Below, one piece after another: positions 17,301-24,321 of a DNA stretch of 46,266 nucleotides. Source of the stretch: Paracoccus sp. JM45 (GTDB lineage: Bacteria; Pseudomonadota; Alphaproteobacteria; Rhodobacterales; Rhodobacteraceae); contig NZ_QQVY01000015.1 in NCBI RefSeq assembly GCF_003590715.1, positions 1 to 46,266 on the forward strand. The letters are read 5' to 3'. Under the pieces are notes generated by a model. It saw only the letters and a list, made by a program, of their open reading frames with translations, was not told the origin of the DNA and did not search any database. The translations under genes and the position numbers were made by a program. Each line of letters starts with the position of its first letter. Position 1 is the stretch's first letter.

Positions 17301-17720
17301 CTAGGGCCCGTGGACATTCAAATCTGACTGCACTCCGGTCACATAGCTGTCCCAGATCTGGGGACGATGTTCCAGCCAGCCTTTAAAATAACTGCGCCAG
17401 AATACCTCCTGGACAAAGCGTTCGGCGTCATCGAGTCCATGCGTGGCAAGTGCAGTGCTTACCAAATCGGATTCCAATAACAATCGACGCCGGACATAGG
17501 GCGACAGGGCTGACACCACATTTTGCCCTTCCGGACCGTGATCGGTGTTGCGGTAACGCGTATAGCACGACCCCATATACGGTGCAAATTCTGCCAGTCT
17601 CTTGTCAGCTTCTGCACGGGTGGCAATCCAGCGGGTCGCTGGGGCGTTTCCTGTTCCGGTACCAAGCGGGGCTGTCATCCTGTCATAGCTTGCCCATCGG
17701 TTTACAGCCGTCCGCCGCAC
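17301..17720 (-). pseudogene. FAD-binding photolyase/cryptochrome-like protein, truncated at 3' end
   Basis: The reading of 139 residues matches the start of the FAD-binding domain of photolyase-type proteins: TRAEADKRLAEFAPYMG, YTRYRNTDHG, NVVSALSPYVRRRLL and FVQEVFWRSYFKGWLEHRP. The family needs about 250 more residues for the flavin pocket. After DSYVTGV the reading runs into QSDLNVHGP and a stop, and those last codons are made by an IS end (17304-17326). The gene is therefore cut off and very probably non-functional. Its start is GTG 17720 (3 bases after the DCC stop) or ATG 17678. In rhodobacters this gene commonly accompanies a DCC-family gene, as here. Confidence 0.8.
17304..17326 (+). 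repeat. IS5-type end remnant
   Basis: GGGCCCGTGGACA, preceded by CTA, is identical to the left end of the IS5-family element at 46163, which is also preceded by CTA. The following TTCAAATCT also occurs in that element's leader (46207-46215) after a gap. This short scar ends the photolyase reading frame. Confidence 0.65.
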
Positions 17721-17723
17721 CCC

Positions 17724-18137
17724 TTATCGTTTTCTATTGAAGCCATGATCAGGGTCTTCGCTGGCCGCTTTTCGAAGACGATGAAGGTGCCAGTGATAGA
17801 TCACCGGTGCCAGAACAAAGTCATAGACAACCACAGCAACCGGTTTGACGATGGAAAACCCCACAATACGCCCAAGCCATTTATATCTAGGCATCTGCGC
17901 CCAGAGTATCAGAAATGCAGGAATACCCGAGGCCAGCATCCCGTCATTCAAAACATACAAACGACGCGCAGCTGTATCGGCATCCAGACCCCAGTGCACC
18001 AATTCACCTGAATTCAGATCATCGAACCGGATCGGCAAACCGGTCTTCGCTGCATATCGAGCATAATGCCCGATCTCGTAGTCGCAGACTGGACAGTTGC
18101 CATTATAAAGGACCAAGGTCGGACATTCGTTTTCCAT
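17724..18137 (-). CDS. DCC-family (DUF393) thiol-disulfide oxidoreductase-like protein
   Basis: A 137-residue protein of the DCC family. The thioredoxin-like CxxC is in LVLYNGNCPVCDYE (Cys15, Cys18), and the rest includes RLYVLNDG and a hydrophobic stretch (GRIVGFSIVKPVAVVVYDFV) near the C-terminus. Biochemical function is not established for the family. It is followed after 3 bases by the truncated photolyase-like gene, so the two once formed an operon. Confidence 0.85.
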   Translation of the reverse strand: MENECPTLVLYNGNCPVCDYEIGHYARYAAKTGLPIRFDDLNSGELVHWGLDADTAARRLYVLNDGMLASGIPAFLILWAQMPRYKWLGRIVGFSIVKPVAVVVYDFVLAPVIYHWHLHRLRKAASEDPDHGFNRKR

Positions 18138-18253
18138 ACCCTTAAATTAGGCTGCGACCGAATTGTTTCAATGTCCGGTTTGTCGCACCAGCCCGAGGCC
18201 GCAGCGCCCCGCCTGTACCGCTGCAAGTGACGGCACAGACGGACCGCAGAATA

Positions 18254-18895
18254 TCAAAGCGTGGCCAGTTGCTTCAGGATTTGCGTGTAATTCTGGGTGC
18301 CCTGCGCACCGGTCACAAGGTGCTTGCGTTCGAATACAACAGCGGGGACACCTTGAATACCTTGCTTCAACCAGAATTTTTCAGCATTGCGAACGTCATC
18401 GGCAAAGCGTTGGTCATCCAGAACTGCCAAAGCCTCGGAACGGTCCAGACCGATTTCACCAGCGACATCGGCCAGAACCTTCGGGTCGGAAAGATCGCGG
18501 CGATCGGTGAAATGCGCGGTAAACAACGCCTGCTTCAGATCATGCTTGCGGCCATAGGCTTCGGACCAATGAAGAAGCTGGTGTGTATTAAAGGTGTTAT
18601 ACATGCGCGCATCATCGGGCCACTGGAAGTCAAAGCCCAGATCAGCACCCAGCTTTGCCATACGGTCACGACTTTCCAGCGATTCAGCGCGGGTCGAGCC
18701 GTATTTTTCCGAGATATGCTCGAACATGTCCTGACCTGCCGCTGGCATATTCGGGTTCAGCTCGAACGGGTGCCAGTGAATTTCATGCGGCGTGCCAGTA
18801 TCTTCCAACGCTTGGGCCAGCTGTCGGTAACCGATAATGCACCAAGGGCACATAACATCCGAAATAATATCAATGCGAAGCGGTTGGGACGCCAT
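18254..18895 (-). CDS. FrnE-like DsbA-family oxidoreductase
   Basis: A 213-residue cytoplasmic thioredoxin-fold protein. It opens ISDVMCPWCIIGYRQL with the active-site CPWC (Cys16, Cys19), has the helical insertion of the FrnE type (MAKLGADLGFDF ... MYNTFNTHQLLHW) and the cis-proline strand GIQGVPAVVF. There is no signal peptide, which suggests a cytoplasmic disulfide or 2-hydroxychromene-isomerase-like role; the substrate is unknown. The flanking gaps (117 bp and 130 bp) make it likely to be transcribed alone. Confidence 0.88.
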   Translation of the reverse strand: MASQPLRIDIISDVMCPWCIIGYRQLAQALEDTGTPHEIHWHPFELNPNMPAAGQDMFEHISEKYGSTRAESLESRDRMAKLGADLGFDFQWPDDARMYNTFNTHQLLHWSEAYGRKHDLKQALFTAHFTDRRDLSDPKVLADVAGEIGLDRSEALAVLDDQRFADDVRNAEKFWLKQGIQGVPAVVFERKHLVTGAQGTQNYTQILKQLATL

Positions 18896-19025
18896 TTAAG
18901 ATACCCTTTCAAGCAGTATTGGAACCTGGCGACAGCGTAATAACCGCCGCTTTGCCACCCACAAATGGTAATGTGCTGTGTTATTTCAATGCGCGATGCT
19001 GAAGGTTAGATCATATCCATTTGTT

Positions 19026-19643
19026 TCAGATATGCTTTTTGGCGTCTGACTCCGATTCATGTTTCCACCGGATACGCAACAGCATAAACATCCCGATCGC
19101 CACGGTCGCGGCCAGAACCACCCCAAAAAACTGGCTGGTAATCTGGGCAAGCTGCTCAAGCTGGGTGGCAAAGACATAGCCCAAACCGACATAGCCAAGG
19201 GTCCAGATTGCCGCACCGGGAATGGCAGCCAGTGAAAAGCGCCCATGCGACAAGCCCCCTGCCCCGCTGAGATAACTGATATAAGGGCACGTCGGGCTGA
19301 GGATCGTATGGCTTAAAAGCACGGCAAGCGTGCCCCGATCTTGTAACAGGTTTTCGCTGCGGGCGATGGCGGGCGCCATGCGGGGCGACCGGCCCAGCAT
19401 GGCCAGCACCTTCGGCCCAGCCAGTCGTGCGATGAAAAACGCGATCTGGTCACCAAGAATAAACGCGGCAAAGGCGGTGACAAACACCCAGCCAAGCGAC
19501 AGATCGCCCGAGGCCGCGAAACTGCCCGCCGTCAGAACCAGCATCGAGGCAGGCAGCGGGACGGCGAGACAGGCAAGCGACACCACAAGGAAGATCAGGG
19601 TCAGGCCATAATCGGGAACAAGCGCAAGGATCGTTTCAGTCAC
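19026..19643 (-). CDS. DedA-family membrane protein
   Basis: A 205-residue inner-membrane protein of the DedA/SNARE-associated family, implicated in lipid flipping and envelope homeostasis. It has about five hydrophobic segments and family-like sequence: AVPLPASMLVLTAGSFAASG, the ILGDQIAFFIARLAG helix, RSENLLQDRGTLAVLLS and the re-entrant GAAIWTLGYVGLGY. It overlaps the upstream 119-residue gene by 4 bases, so the two are translationally coupled. Confidence 0.87.
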   Translation of the reverse strand: MTETILALVPDYGLTLIFLVVSLACLAVPLPASMLVLTAGSFAASGDLSLGWVFVTAFAAFILGDQIAFFIARLAGPKVLAMLGRSPRMAPAIARSENLLQDRGTLAVLLSHTILSPTCPYISYLSGAGGLSHGRFSLAAIPGAAIWTLGYVGLGYVFATQLEQLAQITSQFFGVVLAATVAIGMFMLLRIRWKHESESDAKKHI

Positions 19644-19999
19644 GGGTGGGTCTCTCGGTACTGTTCGGCACGATCACGAACGCGGTCTGTCAGTTGATCC
19701 ATCGTGACGCCCAAATCCTCGGCCACCCGCCACAAGGGACGGTTGTCGTCTTTGCCGGGCTGCAGGCCCAGAAATTCGAACACCAGTGGTTTGGGAAGGT
19801 CGTATGTCATCACAATAAAGCGCGGGGTCATCCATTCCCGTAAATCGACATCGACATTTCGCGGATCGTTGAAATAGATGACATTCATCAGGACATGCAC
19901 CGCGAACCATAAAGCAACCGCTATTGCGATGGCAAAAACCGACAGGGGTAGCCAGTTGTCACGTCCAAAGCGAGACAAGGCGGTTGATGGAAGTTTCAT
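19640..19999 (-). CDS. Conserved-looking small membrane protein, function unknown
   Basis: A 119-residue protein with one clear membrane helix (about residues 16-41: LPLSVFAIAIAVALWFAVHV) and a soluble C-terminal part that looks helical and is predicted to follow the helix in the periplasm or cytoplasm (side undetermined). The tail GVTMDQLTDRVRDRAEQYRE is acidic/basic and may bind a partner. The 4-base overlap with the DedA gene suggests a joint role. I do not recognise a named family. Confidence 0.7.
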   Translation of the reverse strand: MKLPSTALSRFGRDNWLPLSVFAIAIAVALWFAVHVLMNVIYFNDPRNVDVDLREWMTPRFIVMTYDLPKPLVFEFLGLQPGKDDNRPLWRVAEDLGVTMDQLTDRVRDRAEQYRETHP

Positions 20000-20113
20000 A
20001 GAACCTCAACGGTGCGCATAATCTTTGTCCGGATAAGGCTTAACGCCGGATCGACCGGCTTACCACATGCGATGACGGGCTTGTGTCGTGACGATGATAC
20101 CCGTCGTACCGGT

Positions 20114-20144
20114 GCGGATTAAATGGTAGGATCATTTTATCCGC
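20114..20144. promoter_or_regulatory. Inverted repeat in the nitrile hydratase leader
   Basis: GCGGATTAAATG (20114-20125) and CATTTTATCCGC (20133-20144) pair at 11 of 12 positions around a 7-base loop. It lies 67 bases upstream of the alpha-subunit start and could be an operator or a leader hairpin. No regulator gene next to it is obvious. Confidence 0.5.
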
Positions 20145-20210
20145 TGTGGCAATATCGCCCCTGACACCGCTGACCATTTCGATGCCCAAGGGACGGAAAC
20201 CGTATTCATA

Positions 20211-20831
20211 ATGTCTGTTAAGCACGATCACGACGACCATTCGCATATGACCGAAACCGAGGCCCGCGTGCGGGCGCTTGAAACTTTGCTAAGTGCAAAG
20301 GGCTATATCGACAGTGCGGCCGTTGACCGGATTATCCAGACCTATGAAACAAAGATCGGCCCGCAGAACGGTGCCCATGTTGTCGCGAAATCATGGTGCG
20401 ATCCCGAATTCGCGGCGTGGCTGCGCCGTGACGCAACAGCAGCAATCCATTCCCTTGGATATATTTCGCGGCAGGGTGAACACATGGAGGCGGTGTTCAA
20501 TTCGGACGATGTGCATCATCTGACCGTCTGCACCCTTTGTTCGTGCTATCCTTGGTCTGTTCTGGGATTGCCGCCGACTTGGTATAAATCGCCTCCCTTC
20601 CGGTCGCGAGCGGTGATCGACCCACGAGGGGTGCTGCGTGAGTTCGGGCTGGATCTGCCGACCACCACAAAAGTCGAGGTGCATGATTCCACTGCCGAAA
20701 TCAGATATCTGGTCATACCGCAGCGCCCTGCCGGGACAGAGGGTTTTTCAGAAGATCAACTGGTCCAACTGGTGACCCGCGACACTATGATCGGCACCGC
20801 GGTCGCCCTGCTACCTGAAGGTGTCGCGTGA
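20211..20831 (+). CDS. nthA: Nitrile hydratase alpha subunit, cobalt type
   Basis: The metal-binding subunit of nitrile hydratase (nitrile + water to amide), 206 residues. The claw motif VCTLCSCYPW gives ligands Cys107, Cys110, Ser111 and Cys112; Thr after the first Cys marks the cobalt class (iron enzymes have Ser there). Other family segments are SWCDPEFAAWLRRDATAA and VCTLCSC followed by LGLPPTWYKSPPFRSR. The N-terminus is His-rich (HDHDDHSH). The ATG at 20211 follows a GGGACGGA sequence; ATG 20247 is an alternative. The gene overlaps the beta subunit by 4 bases. Confidence 0.96.
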   Translation: MSVKHDHDDHSHMTETEARVRALETLLSAKGYIDSAAVDRIIQTYETKIGPQNGAHVVAKSWCDPEFAAWLRRDATAAIHSLGYISRQGEHMEAVFNSDDVHHLTVCTLCSCYPWSVLGLPPTWYKSPPFRSRAVIDPRGVLREFGLDLPTTTKVEVHDSTAEIRYLVIPQRPAGTEGFSEDQLVQLVTRDTMIGTAVALLPEGVA

Positions 20832-21490
20832 ACAGTGGCGCTGATCTTGGTGGAATGGCAGGGCTCGGGCCAATCGCCCCCGAACAGAACGAGCCTCTTT
20901 TCCACGCCCCATGGGAGGCTCGCGCCCTGGGCATTGTCGTTGCCTTGGGAACATGCGGCCAGTGGAACATCGATATGTCGCGCTTCGCGCGCGAGGATAT
21001 GCATCCGGCCGACTATATGCGAACACCATATTACAGCATCTGGATCAAGGCCGCGATACGATTGATGATCGAACGCGGTATGATCACCGAACACGAAATT
21101 GCCACCGGCCAACCCGTGACCCCACACAGCCCAATGAAGCGCAAACTGGTTGCGGCCGATGTCGACAAGGTGCTGGCGGCAGGTGGCCCGGTCGACCGGG
21201 CCGAAGAAGGACACCCCCTGTTTGCCGTTGGCGACCGGATCATAACAATTAACAACCATCCTGCAGGCCACACGCGCATGGCACGATACGCCCGTGACAA
21301 ACTGGGGGTGATTACTAAAATTCACGGCTTCCACGTCTATCCCGACAGCAATGCTGCCGGACTGGGCGAAGATCCGAAATGGCTGTACCAAGTGACATTC
21401 GCGTCCCGCACCCTATGGGGCAATCAGGGAAATGATATCGACACAGTTTCGCTGGACCTGTGGGAACCTTATCTGGGGGCTGCAATATGA
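20828..21490 (+). CDS. nthB: Nitrile hydratase beta subunit
   Basis: The 220-residue partner of the alpha subunit, completing the alpha2beta2 (or heterodimer) enzyme. It opens MNSGADLGGMAGLGPIAPE, the usual beta N-terminus, has MSRFAREDMHPADYM and, near the C-terminus, the SH3-like barrel segments RITINNHPAGHTRMARYARDK-type (split here as RITINNHPAGH and TRMARYARDK) and YQVTFASRTLWG. The start is GTG 20828, overlapping the alpha stop as GTGA. It overlaps the accessory gene by 4 bases. Confidence 0.95.
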   Translation: MNSGADLGGMAGLGPIAPEQNEPLFHAPWEARALGIVVALGTCGQWNIDMSRFAREDMHPADYMRTPYYSIWIKAAIRLMIERGMITEHEIATGQPVTPHSPMKRKLVAADVDKVLAAGGPVDRAEEGHPLFAVGDRIITINNHPAGHTRMARYARDKLGVITKIHGFHVYPDSNAAGLGEDPKWLYQVTFASRTLWGNQGNDIDTVSLDLWEPYLGAAI

Positions 21491-21813
21491 CAATGCTGGA
21501 CCTGTCAATTCTTCCTGACATCGCATTATCCGGATACGAACCGGCCTTCGATGAACCATGGCAAGCACAAGCTTTTGCGATGACCGTCAATCTTCACCAG
21601 TCAGGTCTGTTTGAATGGAAAGAATGGGCAAATGTCCTCTCAACAGAGGTTCATTCGGGTATCGATCGAGATTATTACTTGCATTGGCTACGAGCTTTGG
21701 AAAGAATTGTTGCAATGAAGCATCTGGCAACTGTGTCCGAGCTTGGTAACTGTGCGAAGGCGTGGCAAGAGGCCGCTGAACGGACACCCCACGGTGAGAC
21801 AATCAGTTTATGA
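21487..21813 (+). CDS. Nitrile hydratase accessory protein (cobalt chaperone/activator)
   Basis: A 108-residue activator of the kind that follows Co-type nitrile hydratase genes and helps insert the metal and oxidise the claw cysteines. It contains the diagnostic EPAFDEPWQAQAFAMTVNLH and LFEWKEWANVLSTE, and the homology to the beta-subunit N-terminal half is evident in that stretch. The ATG at 21487 overlaps the beta stop as ATGA. A decayed IS begins 20 bp after its stop codon, so any further accessory gene downstream has been displaced or lost. Confidence 0.9.
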   Translation: MTMLDLSILPDIALSGYEPAFDEPWQAQAFAMTVNLHQSGLFEWKEWANVLSTEVHSGIDRDYYLHWLRALERIVAMKHLATVSELGNCAKAWQEAAERTPHGETISL

Positions 21814-21833
21814 ATATCGTTACGCATGTATAA

Positions 21834-22858
21834 GGCGTTGTTGCACAAATCAGCTGATGACCGCAGGTCCCCGTTTCCCGGACACACTTATGCTAGGGGC
21901 AGAACAGTGATGGGGATGTCGAGGGCAGCGAAGCGCATGACTGCCGCACGGATCTGAACTTCGGCCACCTTGCGGTCGAAGTCCCGGGACATTAGCCTTT
22001 GTCCGAGCAGTTTCACGCAGTTCATGTTTGTCTCCACCCTGCTACGTCGGTGGTAGCCGTTTCAATTCTGCCAAAGCCCCCAGCCAGGATGTTTTAACGT
22101 CCGCAGGATCTCGGTGTGCGCTCTGGCTCCTGCCGCCTCCGGCCTCCAGAGCCTCACTTTGCGGTGAGGCGGAATGATTGCTGCGGCACCGCACCTGGCG
22201 CCAGCGTCGTGGTAGGCGCGCGTGTCGTTGGCACCGTCCGTTGTCATGGTGGCGATCTCTTGGTGCGGCGGGATCTGAGCATGAAGGTCGGGGAGCATGG
22301 GCGCGTCGCCGACATTGCCGGAAGTGACCTCGGCTGCTCAGATATCCATAGTCTGTTCATCGACGCCGAGGTGGATCTTGCGCCAGACCCTTCGTTTCGA
22401 ACCGTCATGCTTGCGCATGTACCACTCGCCTTCGCCTTCCACCTTGATGCTGGTGCTGTTTACGAGCAGATGCTGCGGCCCCTTGGAACCGCGATACGGA
22501 ATGGTGACGTTCAAGTCGTTTAGCGGCGACGACAGACTGCTGAAATCCGGCGCGGACCAGCCGGGCCCGGACAGTTCGAGCAAGCTCGCCACGAAACCGG
22601 TCGCTTGGCGGAGCGGCAGCCAGAGGAGGGCCTTAAGAGTGAGGCAGGCCTGGATCGCAGCGTCGCTGTTGCCCTATTGACGGCCGCGACGCCCCGACGG
22701 AATGGCTTCCCACTGCATCGAGGGATCGAACCAAGCGGTCAGTGATCCGCGTTGCTTCAGCGCCTGATGGCAGCTTTTCCAGTGGGTGGTCTTGTAGGTC
22801 GTCTTCGGACGTCTGCTCATACCTCCCGGCTACTACATTGGATTTACGAAGTGAATCC
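21834..22858 (-). mobile_element. Decayed IS5-family element between nitrile hydratase and rhamnose loci
   Basis: The left end GGCGTTGTTGCACAAATC (21834-21851) is the usual terminal repeat of this IS5 group. The right end is probably GGATTTACGAAGTGAATCC (22840-22858), poorly matching and so perhaps decayed. The transposase on the minus strand is broken (see 21893-22820). No clear target duplication was seen. Confidence 0.75.
21893..22820 (-). pseudogene. IS5-family transposase, broken by frameshifts and stops
   Basis: The reading starts MSRRPKTTYKTTHWKSC (22820), frameshifts, and later contains GPGWSAPDFSSL, IPYRGSKGPQHLL, STSIKVEGEGEW, RKHDGSKRRVWRKIHLG, a stop after DEQTMDI, MTTDGANDTR and the C-terminal region NGYHRRSRVETNMN to PITVLPLA. 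The total span fits a normal 300-310 residue IS5-family transposase, but several stops and at least one frame change interrupt it. Confidence 0.85.
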
Positions 22859-22946
22859 ATCACTCCAGTGTGAAACATATGTACCTAATTATAGAGTTGG
22901 TGGTCCCGATCGCACCACTACGCAATCGGGTGTTTCCGTATGAGCC

Positions 22947-24215
22947 TTAAACGATACCACCGCTGCCGCCTTTAACTTTCGGTCGTGTTTCGGCCATCTT
23001 GGCCCGATAACCCGCCGAGCGATAGGTTGCGACAGGGTCAATCGCGCCACCTGTTTGCTCGCGGGCCATCGCAAGAATGGGTTCCACGTCTGTGCGGAAC
23101 GCGGCGCGTAGCGTGGCCGAGGCCATCAGTGCATCGTTTCCATCCTGAAAGCCCGAAAGCGCTGTACGGTCCACCAACGATGCTTGTACGTAAGCGCGCT
23201 GGATCTCGATTGCCGATATCATCAGGCTTTCAATGGGGTCTGTAACGTTATGGCTCTGGTCGATCATATGAGAGAGGTTCAGGCCCTTGGCTTCAGCATC
23301 GACCAGCTCGTTCCAGATCAAGAAAAGGCGATAGGGTTCTATCGTTCCTGCGTCCAGATCATCGTCGCCATATTTGGAATCATTGAAGTGGAAGCCGCCC
23401 AGTTTGCCCGCATGGATCAGGCGCGACACGATCATCTCTATATTCACATTGGGCGCGTGATGGCCCAGATCGACCAGACACATCGCCCTGTCGCCCAGTT
23501 CCTGCGCGGTCAGTAGCGATGTGCCCCAATCCTGCACAACGGTCGAATAGAAGGCAGGCTCGTATATCTTATGCTCTGAAAAGATACGCCAATCGTCGGG
23601 AAGACCGGCATAGATCTCCTTCATCGCGGCAAGATAACGGTCGAACTGGCGGCCGATATGGGTCTGGCCCGGAAAATTCGCACCGTCCCCGATCCAGACC
23701 GTCAGTGCCTTTGATCCTATCTTCCGGCCAATCTCGATGCATTCAAGATTGTGTTCGACAGCCTGCGCCCGTGTTGCGGCGCTGACATGCGACAGTGATC
23801 CGAACTTATAGCTGTGCCCGTCGCCATTATCGCTGAAAGTATTGGAGTTTATCGCGTCAAAGCCCAGCCCGGTTTCCTCTGCCTTGGCCGACAGATCGGA
23901 CGGGTCGGCCTTGTCCCATGGAATATGCAATGAAACCGTGGGCGTCGCCTGCGTCAGCTGGTAAATAACACCGCAATCATCCAGCTTGTCGAAAATTGTC
24001 GCGGGTTCACCTTCGCCGGGGAAGCGCGCGAACCGCGTGCCGCCGGTACCGGTGCCCCAACTGGGAACAGCCACGGCAAAGCCCTTTGCCCTTTCGGTCA
24101 GCGCATCGATATCGATGCCGTTACGGGCCAGCTTTGCCCCCAACGCATCGAAATCAGCGGCAAGATCGGCAGTGCGGGCCGCGTTTTCAACGGCGATGAC
24201 GTCCTCGGAAATCAT
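22947..24215 (-). CDS. rhaI: L-rhamnose isomerase RhaI
   Basis: A 422-residue TIM-barrel enzyme converting L-rhamnose to L-rhamnulose, of the Rhizobium/Pseudomonas RhaI type rather than the E. coli RhaA type. Recognisable segments are FAVAVPSWGTGTGGTRF, NSNTFSDN, VWIGDGANFPGQ, the metal-binding strand FSEHKIYEPAF, MCLVDLGHHAPNVNIEMIV and GGFHFNDSKYGDDDLDAG, which carries the conserved Asp/His ligands. The start at 24215 follows GGAGGG. The gene is 106 bp downstream of rhaD on the same strand. Confidence 0.94.
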   Translation of the reverse strand: MISEDVIAVENAARTADLAADFDALGAKLARNGIDIDALTERAKGFAVAVPSWGTGTGGTRFARFPGEGEPATIFDKLDDCGVIYQLTQATPTVSLHIPWDKADPSDLSAKAEETGLGFDAINSNTFSDNGDGHSYKFGSLSHVSAATRAQAVEHNLECIEIGRKIGSKALTVWIGDGANFPGQTHIGRQFDRYLAAMKEIYAGLPDDWRIFSEHKIYEPAFYSTVVQDWGTSLLTAQELGDRAMCLVDLGHHAPNVNIEMIVSRLIHAGKLGGFHFNDSKYGDDDLDAGTIEPYRLFLIWNELVDAEAKGLNLSHMIDQSHNVTDPIESLMISAIEIQRAYVQASLVDRTALSGFQDGNDALMASATLRAAFRTDVEPILAMAREQTGGAIDPVATYRSAGYRAKMAETRPKVKGGSGGIV

Positions 24216-24321
24216 ATAATCCCTCCCCCATTTAGCGCAATTCCGGGTGCGCCGGCCCGTTTTGTGACATGCAAGAGGCGGGTCGGTCGCTTGCGCGCCG
24301 ACCAGTCCTGAAAATTGCGGC

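Noticed and set aside
21834..22858. CRISPR or other repeat array near the nitrile hydratase operon
   Set aside because: No regularly spaced direct repeats occur here or elsewhere in the window; the sequence is a decayed IS5 element.
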